A stretch of DNA of 42,118 nt from DASUFH01 sp036274645 (GCA_036274645.1 DASUFH010000138.1:1-42118), one strand, 5' to 3'; positions 17,624-25,784 are shown, counted from the stretch's first letter. Program-made: numbers and translations. The notes: a model not told the origin generated them from the letters alone.

Positions 17624-18844
17624 TCAGGCGTGCGGTTCCGCCGGCGGAGGCGGTGACATCTCTCCATTCCACTTCTTTCCGCCTGCGACCACGGCGCGGG
17701 CGAAGAGCCGGCGCCGTCCGGTCCGCTTACCCCCGATGTTGTCGGCAAATTCGAAGTTGCCCTCCACCAGTTCCAGAACCGTGACGTCGGCAACGGCGCC
17801 CGTTTTCAGCGTGCCCAATTCCTTCAGCGCGGGAATGGCCCTGGCGGAACTGACCGTGGCGCGCGCCACCACCTGGTCGATGCTCATTCCCAGCAGCAGA
17901 AATTTCGACAGCACATTGGGAAAGTCAAAAACCTGGGCAATGAGGCCGTTCCCGTTCAGATCGGAAGTGATGGTGTCGGGTAAGAAGTCCTGCTGCAGCG
18001 CGCGATCCGCGGTTTCCCACGTGAAGTGTCCGTTCAGTCCATGTCCGACATCGAAGAGAATCCCGCGCCGGCGCGCTTCACGGACCGGTGGCAGGATGCG
18101 TCCGGCGTTGTCGAAGATGTTGTTCGGAGGTGGCGAGTAGACGTGGGTGACGATGTCGCCCGGTTCCAGCAGCGCGAGAATCTCCGGCATCGAAGACCGG
18201 GTATCGCCAACATGGACCATGAGGGGAATGCCGAACGCCTTCGTGACTTTGTGCGCCAGTCGAATGGCTTCCAGGTCGTTTTCTCCGGCCGTCGCCCTGG
18301 AAAGGCGCGCCTTGACGCCGACGATCACATTGCGGCGCGCGCGAATGGCGTTGCGGGCCGCGTCCTGATCAACGTTCTTGAGGTCCAGCAACTCCCCATC
18401 CGCGAAGTTTCCTTTCTTGCAGATGTTGATCAGCGCGCGCAGGCGGTTGGGCGCCTTGTCGGATACGTCGACCATGTCCTGAATGTTTTCGGCCCCGCGC
18501 GATCCACCGTCGACGACGGTGGTGACACCGCCGGCCAGGACACGCTCCGCGGACAACTCGCCCGGCCGTGGATGCGCGTGAATGTCGACGAGGCCCGGCG
18601 TAACGAGCTTTCCCGTTCCGTCCAGAACCTCGGCGGCTTCGGACGCCGGTATTCCGGCGCGGACGGCGGCGATCCTGCCGTTCCTGATAGCGACATCGAA
18701 GAATCCGTTCATCTTTTGAGCGGGGTCGATCACGCGTCCGCCCTTGATCACCAGATCGTATTGTGTCGCGGCAGCCGCCGGAACCCTGGCCATGAGAGCG
18801 GCCGGCAGCACGGATGAAAACAGAAAATCGCGTCGAGTTACCAT
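17624..18844 (-). CDS. Tat-exported amidohydrolase/deacetylase
   Basis: 406 residues. The N-terminus MVTRRDFLFSSVLPAALMA is a twin-arginine signal. The body is an amidohydrolase TIM barrel with metal ligands visible in order: H89-A-H91, K178 (carbamylated lysine, GVKARLS), H211 (HVGD), H234 (THVYS) and D295 (TSDLNGNG). This set marks the binuclear deacetylase/dihydroorotase-like branch (amidohydrolase/deacetylase family). Substrate unknown; probably hydrolyses an amide or lactone in the periplasm. Upstream of it, 39 nt away on the same strand, is the EamA transporter, so they may share a transcript. Confidence 0.87.
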   Translation of the reverse strand: MVTRRDFLFSSVLPAALMARVPAAAATQYDLVIKGGRVIDPAQKMNGFFDVAIRNGRIAAVRAGIPASEAAEVLDGTGKLVTPGLVDIHAHPRPGELSAERVLAGGVTTVVDGGSRGAENIQDMVDVSDKAPNRLRALINICKKGNFADGELLDLKNVDQDAARNAIRARRNVIVGVKARLSRATAGENDLEAIRLAHKVTKAFGIPLMVHVGDTRSSMPEILALLEPGDIVTHVYSPPPNNIFDNAGRILPPVREARRRGILFDVGHGLNGHFTWETADRALQQDFLPDTITSDLNGNGLIAQVFDFPNVLSKFLLLGMSIDQVVARATVSSARAIPALKELGTLKTGAVADVTVLELVEGNFEFADNIGGKRTGRRRLFARAVVAGGKKWNGEMSPPPPAEPHA

Positions 18845-18883
18845 GCGGTCAGAACTACCTTTCTCGAGTCGGCGGCCGTCATT

Positions 18884-19726
18884 CTATCTCCTACGCACCG
18901 CAACGCTGACGCCTCCCAGGACCATGACGCTTGCGGCGAGCAACCGGAAGGACAGGCTCTCTGAGAGGAAGGTGATCCCCCCGAACGCCGCCAGGACGGG
19001 CGCCAGCAACTGCACGATGGACGCCTGCGTGGTCGTCGATACACGGAGGACCCGGTACCAGAGAACGTACCCCAGTCCGGAGGTCAGAACGCCCGAGACC
19101 AGCGCCAGGGCAACGCCGATCGGTTCCAGGCGAATGGACTGCGCGGCGACGAGGACGGTGGCGAGGACAGCCGCGAGCGCCATGGGCGCCGATCGCAGGA
19201 AGTTGCCGGCAGTCATGCGGGCGGGCGCCTGCGCGTCTTTGCCCCGGAGTGAGTAGATGCCCCATGCCATTCCGGCGACGCACATCATGAAAGCGCCCAA
19301 CGGGTTCGGCGCTGAGATTCCGGGCAACAGGAGATAGATGAGGCCCGCTACAGCGACGCCGAGTCCGATCCAGTGCCGGCGGCGCAGCCTTTCGCCGGAC
19401 TTCAGGGCGGCGCCAATCATGGTCACCTGGACGGCGCCAAACAGCAGCAGCGCCCCGGTTCCGGTCGTGAGAGAAACGTATGCCAGCGAAAAGGCGAACG
19501 CATATGCAAACAGGGCGAGACCGGAGATCCAGGATGCCCGACTTTCCCCTGATGCGGACTCTCCGAAGAGACGAGAAATCGGTATGAGCGCGGCAGCGCC
19601 GCTGGCGAGCCGAATCGCTGTGAACGAGACCGGGTCGATGTGGTGGGATCCCAGCGCCATCCGGCAGAGCAGGGAATTGCCGGCAAAAGCAATCAGTGTA
19701 AATGCGGTTAAAACGACGGTCATCAT
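18884..19726 (-). CDS. EamA/DMT-superfamily transporter
   Basis: About 280 residues and ten transmembrane helices in two five-helix EamA halves; typical ends are FTLIAFAGNSLLCRMAL in the first and LALVSGVLTSGLGYVLWYRVLRVSTTTQASIVQLLAPVLAAFGG in the second. These carry small metabolites, often exporting amino acids or nucleotides; no substrate can be inferred. ATG 19726 (ATGATG) is placed at the first helix; in-frame starts upstream at 19753 and 19861 lack a Shine-Dalgarno and would add a charged tail. Followed closely by the amidohydrolase. Confidence 0.82.
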   Translation of the reverse strand: MMTVVLTAFTLIAFAGNSLLCRMALGSHHIDPVSFTAIRLASGAAALIPISRLFGESASGESRASWISGLALFAYAFAFSLAYVSLTTGTGALLLFGAVQVTMIGAALKSGERLRRRHWIGLGVAVAGLIYLLLPGISAPNPLGAFMMCVAGMAWGIYSLRGKDAQAPARMTAGNFLRSAPMALAAVLATVLVAAQSIRLEPIGVALALVSGVLTSGLGYVLWYRVLRVSTTTQASIVQLLAPVLAAFGGITFLSESLSFRLLAASVMVLGGVSVAVRRR

Positions 19727-19883
19727 GCGCGCGTGTCCAAAGCGCGGCGACATCCTACAACGATGCGCCTTTCCAGACACGGGTTTGCCGTCCTGAGGGC
19801 GGCGATTCGCGCGTTTCTCGAAAAGAACGGTCTCGCGCTGAAGTAGACGGACCGGCGGCACGGAGGAGCATCCACGCCTCCGG

Positions 19884-19996
19884 CCACCGGAACCCGCGTT
19901 CTTCGAGGTTCAGATCATCGGATCGCAGGTCGCGCTGAGGCCCATTCATCCATTGAACCACCGGAACCCGCGTTCTTCGAGGTTCAGATCATCGGA
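19884..19996. repeat. 39-bp direct repeat including the 3' end of the haem lipoprotein gene
   Basis: The 39 bases 19884-19922 recur exactly at 19958-19996 (start CCACCGGAACCCGCGTTCTT). The second copy contains the last four codons and the stop of the gene at 19984-20589, so the 3' end of that gene has been duplicated downstream at a 74-bp period. Confidence 0.9.
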
Positions 19997-20589
19997 ATAC
20001 GCACCACGACGCCGCCCATGGTTTCGCCCATCTTGAAATCGTGACGCGGGCTGTCCTCATGGTCGTTGTGGCAGTTGATGCAGGCTTCCGCGACCGCCAC
20101 GTCGGGATAGACGGCCGTGAAGTATTTCTTGCCGCCCAGGGTTTCTTCCGAATAGTAGGGTTCCTGCTTGGCGACAACGGCTTCCAGTCCGGCCTTCTCG
20201 ACATCCGTCTTGGGCATGTTCTGCTTATTCACCGCCCACAGGGACAGCAGCGCGTAGTTGAAGTCCTTGGTCTTTTCGGAAACCATTTCCGATCCCATCC
20301 GGAACATCTGGGCCGGCAGCGGGAGAGCCTTGGCGTCCTTCCAGTGCTCGTTGGCGCGGATCACGTTTTCCTGCTGAAGCCGGTTGACGACCTGTTTGGT
20401 GTAGATGACCCGATCGGATTCCATGACAGCGTGCAGGGAGTCGGCCATCATCTTTGGCGTGATTCCGGAAGACGCTGCCGATTCTCCTTTGCCACAGGCG
20501 GCGAGACCGGTTGCGATTGCGCAAACCAGCGCCGCGAAGGCGATTGCTCGGATTCCGTGTGCGGGCGTTTTCATCAGCGTAACTTTCAT
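19984..20589 (-). CDS. Tll0287-like c-haem lipoprotein (DUF3365)
   Basis: 201 residues. Signal peptide with lipobox (LAAC, Cys32), then the Tll0287-like/DUF3365 domain: long helix with NRLQQENVIRANEHW, FRMGSEMVSEK, YFTAVYPDVAVAEACINCHNDH. The single CxxCH at C170-H174 binds a haem; the fold is PAS-like and the family is thought of as redox sensors or small electron carriers. It is the last gene of the globin-reductase-cytochrome operon, 13 nt after the multihaem gene. It could be a sensor of haem redox state or an electron acceptor (inference). AAGGAG precedes the ATG at 20589. Confidence 0.85.
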   Translation of the reverse strand: MKVTLMKTPAHGIRAIAFAALVCAIATGLAACGKGESAASSGITPKMMADSLHAVMESDRVIYTKQVVNRLQQENVIRANEHWKDAKALPLPAQMFRMGSEMVSEKTKDFNYALLSLWAVNKQNMPKTDVEKAGLEAVVAKQEPYYSEETLGGKKYFTAVYPDVAVAEACINCHNDHEDSPRHDFKMGETMGGVVVRIPMI

Positions 20590-20602
20590 GAGGAAACTCT
20601 CC

Positions 20603-21925
20603 TTATTTTGAACGCGGGTTAGCTGCGGCCTTCCGTAGAGCCATATCGATGCTCTCGATGTGGCGCGCTGGCCGGCCGCGGAAGTTGGTTTCGATCAGGA
20701 CCGGGTCGGCCAGGGCATCGATGGAAAAGCCCAGACCGTGGCAGTTGAGGCAGACGCTGCGAATCATCTTTTCGTTGGGTCTCAGGTTGGCGTTCTGGTT
20801 GTGGTCGACACGAACGGCCGAAGACCCGCCCGTTTCTCCTGTAACGCGGGGAAGGTGGCAGGTGGCGCAACCGACCCCGCTGCCGTCCGGGGCGCGTCCT
20901 TCCGACTCAGCGCGCCAGAGGGCGAAGTGCGGCGAGTCTTTGTAGGCCAGGGAGTGCCGGTCGGCGTGGCAGTCCAGGCATCCATCCGCCGCGGCGCGGC
21001 GGGTATCGAAAGTGTGGGGCGAGTGGCACGAGCCGCAATCCAGCGTTCGCTCTTTCGCGCTGGAGTTCATCGGAAGGCGCGCCAGGGATGGCGACATCGG
21101 TCCCAGACCGGCCGCAAGTCGCATGCCGTGTCTTCCCCCGGAGAAACCCTGCGATTCGCTCTTGTGGCAGGTCTCGCAGGACTGGTATCCCGGATGATCG
21201 GTCCAGGCCTTGTTCGCCGAGCCACTCGCGACGACATGGCAAGCGGAGCAGTTCACCCCGCTTTGGGCATGCGCAGTGGATGCCCATTCTTCGACCAGAC
21301 GGGGATCCGCCACCGTCCCGTGAGGGTCGTCACGCCGGCTTGCGTCCACTGGCGTTGCGGAGGTCCGGCGGGGCCGTCGAGTTACCAGCGCAACGCTGAG
21401 AACTTCCGGTTCGCTTTGATGCTTCAGGAGAAAATCGGTATACAGCGCTCGATTGTCATGAAAGTTGTGGCAGCCTGCGGACGCGCAGGAGTCGAAGGCC
21501 ATGTTCTGATGACTGGGTCTTTCCCTGGCAATGTCGGAGTGACAGTAGAAACAGACATCCGCGGGCAGCGTGACTCCCATCGTTCCCGTGATCTCGGGAC
21601 GGTGTTCGACATGGCAGGTCACACACGATGTCGCGTCCAGCCTGGCAATCCGCTCCGCATTGCGGGGATCGGTGAACTTGCTTTTGGGGTGCGAGTCTTC
21701 TCCTTCCGCCAGATCGGTCTGGTGGCACTTCATGCAGGAATCCGAAATCGCGCCCTGAAACGGGACGTGACAGCTGTCGCATGCCAGCTCGATCTGGTAA
21801 TGTCCGGAGGAGGTCTGCCCGGGCAGAAACATGCCGCGATCCTTCGACTGCAGTTTGATTGCGATTCCGGCCACCGCCAGAATCGACGCCATCGACCATC
21901 CGAGCCAGACAAGCCGTCTGCGCAT
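20603..21925 (-). CDS. Membrane-anchored 11-haem c-type cytochrome
   Basis: 440 residues. A short N-terminal signal anchor (residues 5-24) and then periplasmic c-haem sites: CxxCH at C49, C64, C101, C125, C226, C250, C297, C316, C353 and C392, plus a CX4CH at C147-H153 (CASAGCH). Total 11 possible haems. The segment around 147 (CHNFHDN) resembles the cytochrome c3/tetrahaem type. No catalytic Lys-ligated haem (CxxCK) of NrfA is seen, so nitrite reductase activity is not supported directly. Start ATG 21925; the ORF is open far upstream but only through the neighbouring gene. The gap to the reductase is 5 nt. It most likely takes electrons from the b-type haems of that protein. Confidence 0.88.
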   Translation of the reverse strand: MRRRLVWLGWSMASILAVAGIAIKLQSKDRGMFLPGQTSSGHYQIELACDSCHVPFQGAISDSCMKCHQTDLAEGEDSHPKSKFTDPRNAERIARLDATSCVTCHVEHRPEITGTMGVTLPADVCFYCHSDIARERPSHQNMAFDSCASAGCHNFHDNRALYTDFLLKHQSEPEVLSVALVTRRPRRTSATPVDASRRDDPHGTVADPRLVEEWASTAHAQSGVNCSACHVVASGSANKAWTDHPGYQSCETCHKSESQGFSGGRHGMRLAAGLGPMSPSLARLPMNSSAKERTLDCGSCHSPHTFDTRRAAADGCLDCHADRHSLAYKDSPHFALWRAESEGRAPDGSGVGCATCHLPRVTGETGGSSAVRVDHNQNANLRPNEKMIRSVCLNCHGLGFSIDALADPVLIETNFRGRPARHIESIDMALRKAAANPRSK

Positions 21926-21930
21926 CACGT

Positions 21931-23943
21931 TCAGAAGTAGTACGCGGAAAGAATGTGAAAGGCCACCAGCGCCGGCAGCGGCCACACCAGGACGACATGT
22001 CCCCAGACCACACATTTTCGTAAGGCCATGGCGCGCGTTGTCGCGAGTCGATGGTCGGCGGAGACAACGCCGCCGGCGGCCGCGCCCGCGAGATTGGCCA
22101 AAGCAAAGACGGTCATGAGCGCCGCGTTGAGGTTGGCGCCGAACCGGAGCCCGGTATGGGCGACGAGGACGATCAGCGCGCCGACGCCGAGCAGGGCATG
22201 GACGGCGCGCCACAGTCCAAAGTCCCCGCGAGTAAAGGAGCGGAGTCGTTTGCGCGCCGACAGCAGCATGCCGAGGCCCGTCAACCCAAGAAGGGAGAAT
22301 CCGGTGACCTGCTTCCAGACGCTGTTGCGCCAGATCACATCGTAGGGAAATGTTTGTACCGATGCGGCGTAGGGAAGAGAAGGGGCGAAAAATATCGCCG
22401 CGACGAGAAGCAAGGCCGCGCCGGCCGCTACCGCCAGACCACGCGCGCCGCGGGCCGGTCCCGTTGTGGCCGCAGGCTGTCCGGCGAGCTCCGCGAGCAA
22501 TGGCTTGCAGGTTCCGCACAGCGTGGATGCGCCGGTCGCTGCGGCCATCGCTTCCACGGTTGCGCAGCCGGCGGTCTGGGCCGCGGCGAGCATTCCGCGT
22601 GAGACGTTCATGCAGTTGCAGACGGTGGCCGCGGCCGGCCACTGTCCAACGGGTTGCCTCCGCGCCGGCCAGAGGGTTCCCTGCCGCATGAAACGGCGCG
22701 CCTGCCAGGTCCATACCCGCCGCTCGACCCGGACGGCATCCTGTACTTCGCCCGCCTCGGGCCACGCGCCAAGCGCGCTGGCGCCGACGAGGCGGTTGTC
22801 ACGGACGACAATGCGACGGTAGACGCCATCGGATTCCCAGCAGTGGGTGACAGCCGGCTGGTTGTAGTCTCCAAAGACCGAAACGTCGAGACCAAGGACT
22901 TTCAAGCGCGTGGACATATCCGCGCCCCGAAACTCCGCGCCGCCACCCAGCAGCCGGTCCACGAGGACCTCGGCCATCTGGTATGCCGGCGCGGCCAGGC
23001 CATAGGTGACGCCGCGGTGGTTCGCGCATTCGCCAATCGCGTAGATGCTGGGATCGGAGGTTTCCAGTCTGTCGTTGATCTGTATGCCGCCGGGAATGGC
23101 GATGGCCAGTTCACAGGACTCCGCCAGCTCCTGCCGCGGACGAATGCCCGCCGCAACGACCACCAGGTCCACGCTGATGGGCTCCTGATCCTTGTCGGCG
23201 AAGTGCAGCGATCGGCGCCGGCCGTCTGCGGCTATCCGGTTGACGCGCACGTTGACATGAACGCGCAGGCCCATTTCTTCGATCTGCCTGCGGGCCAGCT
23301 CTCCCGCTCGTGGATCCAGCTGGACGGGCAGCAGCTGCGGCGCGAATTCGACGACATGGCATTCCAGGCCCAGTCCCTGCAGCGCCCGCGCGGCTTCCAG
23401 TCCGAGAAGTCCACCGCCGATGACCGCCGCGGACGTGGCGTTTCGGGCGCGCGTCCGGATTTCGTTCAGATCGCCGATCGTGCGGTAGACAAAAACGTCG
23501 GAAAGGTCCGCGCCCTCCACGGGGGGAACAAACGGACGCGAACCCGTGGCGAACACCAGCTTGTCGTACGCCAGCCAGCGGCCGGATTCCGTGTGCGCGA
23601 TGCGTGTTTCGCGGTCGATCGCGATGACGCGGTCGCCCGTGCGCAGCGTTATGCCATTGGCGGAGTACCAGGCCCGGCTCTGGAGACACAGTTCCTCTTC
23701 GGGCCGGCCGGCCAGAAAATCAGTTAAATGAACACGGTCGTAGGCGGGACGCGGCTCTTCGCCGACAACAACGACTTCGTAACGCGCCATTCCCTGGCGC
23801 GCGGCCAGCTTCTCGCAGAGCTTGTAGCTGGCCATGCCGTTGCCGACAATGACCAGCCTCTCTCTGGGAGGAGCCGCCCCCTCCGACGGGCGTGAGGCGG
23901 CGTTCCTGTGACCAGCCGCCAGAACTTCCGTTGCCGCGTCCAC
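21931..23943 (-). CDS. NirB-like NAD(P)H reductase fused to a dihaem-b membrane domain
   Basis: 670 residues from a GTG at 23943. Domain order: FAD/NAD(P) reductase of the nitrite/rubredoxin reductase type (LVIVGNGMASYKLCEKL near residue 30, VIGGGLLGLEAARAL near 174, AIGECANHRG near 302); a BFD-like [2Fe-2S] domain with Cys 442, 444, 476 and 479 (CNCMN, CGTCKP); and a C-terminal part of five transmembrane helices from about residue 500. Two helices carry His pairs exactly 14 apart (H582/H596 and H649/H663), the spacing of bis-His dihaem b. The sirohaem half of NirB is absent. Electrons could pass from NAD(P)H via FAD and 2Fe-2S to b haems and out. Start is 2 nt after the globin stop; an ATG at 24021 is also possible but overlaps the globin. 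Confidence 0.82.
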   Translation of the reverse strand: MDAATEVLAAGHRNAASRPSEGAAPPRERLVIVGNGMASYKLCEKLAARQGMARYEVVVVGEEPRPAYDRVHLTDFLAGRPEEELCLQSRAWYSANGITLRTGDRVIAIDRETRIAHTESGRWLAYDKLVFATGSRPFVPPVEGADLSDVFVYRTIGDLNEIRTRARNATSAAVIGGGLLGLEAARALQGLGLECHVVEFAPQLLPVQLDPRAGELARRQIEEMGLRVHVNVRVNRIAADGRRRSLHFADKDQEPISVDLVVVAAGIRPRQELAESCELAIAIPGGIQINDRLETSDPSIYAIGECANHRGVTYGLAAPAYQMAEVLVDRLLGGGAEFRGADMSTRLKVLGLDVSVFGDYNQPAVTHCWESDGVYRRIVVRDNRLVGASALGAWPEAGEVQDAVRVERRVWTWQARRFMRQGTLWPARRQPVGQWPAAATVCNCMNVSRGMLAAAQTAGCATVEAMAAATGASTLCGTCKPLLAELAGQPAATTGPARGARGLAVAAGAALLLVAAIFFAPSLPYAASVQTFPYDVIWRNSVWKQVTGFSLLGLTGLGMLLSARKRLRSFTRGDFGLWRAVHALLGVGALIVLVAHTGLRFGANLNAALMTVFALANLAGAAAGGVVSADHRLATTRAMALRKCVVWGHVVLVWPLPALVAFHILSAYYF

Positions 23944-23945
23944 GG

Positions 23946-24371
23946 CTACATTCGCGCGGCCATGGCGGAGCGCGCGCCTTCCTTCATGGTGGACGCGAGA
24001 ACAGTGTAGACGGCCACCCACGCTTCCTTTGTTTCCGGCGTGAACTCGTTTCCAAGCCCACGTTCCAGTGTCCAGAGAAGCGCCTCGGCGACAGTATCGT
24101 AGTGCCCGTCTTCCACTCCGTAGCCCTTGTGCCGCGCGCCGAGATCGCGCACGACGGGTACCAGCGCTTCGAGATTGTCGAGGCCCTTCACTGCGGCCGC
24201 CAGCATCTGCATCAGCTTCTTCTTCTGGTCGCTGAGATCTTCCTTGAACATTGGCCGTAGCTTCGGATCCAACGTGAAGAGCCGGGTGTAAAACACATCG
24301 GCGGCCTGATCGGCAATGGGCGCGACCATGGCGAATGTTGCCTGGACACGCTCTTTCTGCTTCGTCGTCAT
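23946..24371 (-). CDS. Single-domain bacterial globin
   Basis: 141 residues, a stand-alone haemoglobin of the flavohaemoglobin/Vitreoscilla type with no reductase domain. Seen: Tyr28 at B10 (VFYTRLFTLDPKLRPMF), Gln49 at E7 (LSDQKKKLM) and the proximal His81 at F8 (RHKGYGVEDGHYDTVAEAL). Tyr B10 and Gln E7 together mark globins that bind oxygen tightly and destroy nitric oxide by dioxygenation. It lacks a built-in reductase; the next gene encodes one. The start at 24371 is chosen for AAGGAG upstream and family length; the ORF extends to 24473. First gene of the four-gene operon. Confidence 0.9.
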   Translation of the reverse strand: MTTKQKERVQATFAMVAPIADQAADVFYTRLFTLDPKLRPMFKEDLSDQKKKLMQMLAAAVKGLDNLEALVPVVRDLGARHKGYGVEDGHYDTVAEALLWTLERGLGNEFTPETKEAWVAVYTVLASTMKEGARSAMAARM

Positions 24372-24407
24372 CAAAAAAACGCTCCTTCCGTTATGTCCGT
24401 CGACGAG

Positions 24408-24422
24408 CGTCATGCAATGACG
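24408..24422. promoter_or_regulatory. 15-bp palindrome upstream of the globin operon
   Basis: CGTCAT-GCA-ATGACG, perfect inverted arms with a 3-nt centre, 37 nt before the globin start. It sits where an operator or activator site would be. It does not fit FNR (TTGAT-N4-ATCAA) or NorR (GT-N7-AC) consensus, so the binding protein is unknown. Confidence 0.45.
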
Positions 24423-24629
24423 GGACCTTTGCAGTTTCTTTAGCGCATGAGGTTTTGAAATCGCTAAGCCCACTGCAGTTGTGCGGGCAGCCGGGCGTTC
24501 TCAGTCGAGATGACGTCGCGCAAGGAGAGGCACAGTTCTGTTTTGAACGCGTTTGTTTTCCGACAATCTTGTTTCGGATGGAAGGGGAGCGGTGGACCTG
24601 TTGTTCCGGGATCGAAACGAAGCCGGCGA

Positions 24630-25586
24630 TCAGCTTTCCGATTGCGAGGAAGCCAGGGAGCGCAGACGCCGGGTGGCCTGTTCCACGGCGCGCCGGGCCT
24701 GGGTCAGCGATTCTTCCGCCGCATCCGATTCGGCCGTCATGCGGATGGCGTGAGCCGTGGCCTCGCGGGCCTGTGTTTTCGCCTGTTTCAGGCGTTCCTC
24801 AGCGTCGCGCTTCCGGTCTTCGAATCGTTGCGCGTCCGATTCGGCCTCTCGCGCGGCGGTTGCGGCATGTTCGGCTCTCGTTCGGGCCACGCTGAGCGCA
24901 CGCTCCGCCTCGGCCAGCCTGGCTTGCGCCTGGGCGATTTTGTCTGCGACGGGATTAAGAGGCGGTGGGGCGCCTGGTGGCGCGGCCTTCTCCGGAACGG
25001 CAGCGATGACGGCAGGCTTTCGCGCCGGCGTATCAGAAACGAGTGTGACGAGAAAATCGAATCCCGGGGCGTCGAGATCGCTCGTGAGGCGTCCCGGAGG
25101 AGGAGAATCCGAACGCGCCGATAACGCCTCGAGCGTGGCGACAATGCGGCGCATCGTTTCGGGCGCCGGGCTGTGGCCACTCTGCCGCAGAAGCGCATCG
25201 GCCGCCCGCGCAAGCTCGGCAATGGCTTCGCGGCGCGCTTCGAGGGGTTCGCGAATATCTCCGGTCTTTCCGCCCAACTGCGCCAGCTGCGCTTCACGCA
25301 ACCGTTGGCCCGATGTGAGCAGGTGGTCGAAGGACTGGCGTTTCCGCCAGTACAGTTGATTGACCGTCCATGCGGTCACCGGCGGTTTGGAGAGCGATTG
25401 AACCTGTCCGGCCTCGGTCTTGCGTCCTTCCCGTTTAAGCCGGCCTGCCAGAGCGTTCCGCGCTGCCGTGAAATCGGCCAACGGGAGTTGGAACAACTCG
25501 TCGATGCTTCGTTCAACTTCCGTTTCGAATGTGCCGCTCCGGGACGGGACCGGCTTCCGGTCAGGCATGAGCAAGGAGTCTGTCAC
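24630..25586 (-). CDS. Coiled-coil protein of unknown function
   Basis: 318 residues (or 312 from ATG 25568), no signal or membrane helix. Residues about 25-150 form a helical domain (VERSIDELFQLPLADFTAARNALAGRLKREG, KPPVTAWTVNQLYW, DHLLTSGQRLREAQ), then a Pro/Ala linker, then a long Ala/Arg/Glu coiled coil (about 215-315). The N-terminal pattern is one I have met only in unannotated acidobacterial proteins; no function can be named. Probably cytosolic. Its start lies 10 nt from the edge of the large inverted repeat, which therefore occupies its promoter. Confidence 0.65.
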   Translation of the reverse strand: MTDSLLMPDRKPVPSRSGTFETEVERSIDELFQLPLADFTAARNALAGRLKREGRKTEAGQVQSLSKPPVTAWTVNQLYWRKRQSFDHLLTSGQRLREAQLAQLGGKTGDIREPLEARREAIAELARAADALLRQSGHSPAPETMRRIVATLEALSARSDSPPPGRLTSDLDAPGFDFLVTLVSDTPARKPAVIAAVPEKAAPPGAPPPLNPVADKIAQAQARLAEAERALSVARTRAEHAATAAREAESDAQRFEDRKRDAEERLKQAKTQAREATAHAIRMTAESDAAEESLTQARRAVEQATRRLRSLASSQSES

Positions 25587-25595
25587 AGAGGAGCG

Positions 25596-25784
25596 CTCCC
25601 CACTTATTCATTAATTGTTGGCTGTTCGCCATTAACTGTTTCGCTTAATGGCATTGATACTTCCGTTGACTCCCGCTCTTGCGTCGAAAAACAAGAGACG
25701 CCGCAACCTGTCAACGGAAGGACTAATGCCACCAAGCGAAACAGTTAATGGCGAACAGCCAACAATTAATGAATAAGTGGGGAG
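25596..25784. repeat. Large AT-rich fold-back inverted repeat
   Basis: Left arm 25596-25670 and right arm 25710-25784 are each 75 bp; the outer 51 bp are a perfect inverted match and only five mismatches lie in the inner part. The 39-nt loop has its own CTCTTG/CAAGAG stem. The arms are clearly more AT-rich than the genome around them. It fills the space between two divergent genes. In minus-strand RNA three of the five mismatches become G-U pairs. Confidence 0.95.

Noticed and set aside
20603..21925. Call of NrfA-type nitrite reductase
   Set aside because: No CxxCK active-site haem and too many haem sites.
20660..21940. 426-codon plus-strand frame opposite the 11-haem cytochrome
   Set aside because: The minus-strand product has 11 haem motifs, so this frame is a shadow.
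22654..23727. 357-codon plus-strand frame opposite the reductase
   Set aside because: Shadow of the FAD/NAD(P) domain; composition is not protein-like.
21931..23943. Call of full assimilatory nitrite reductase NirB
   Set aside because: The sirohaem/4Fe-4S half is missing and replaced by membrane helices, so nitrite reduction by this protein is not supported.
25596..25784. CRISPR or retron
   Set aside because: Only two inverted arms, no repeated spacers; no reverse transcriptase or cas gene nearby.
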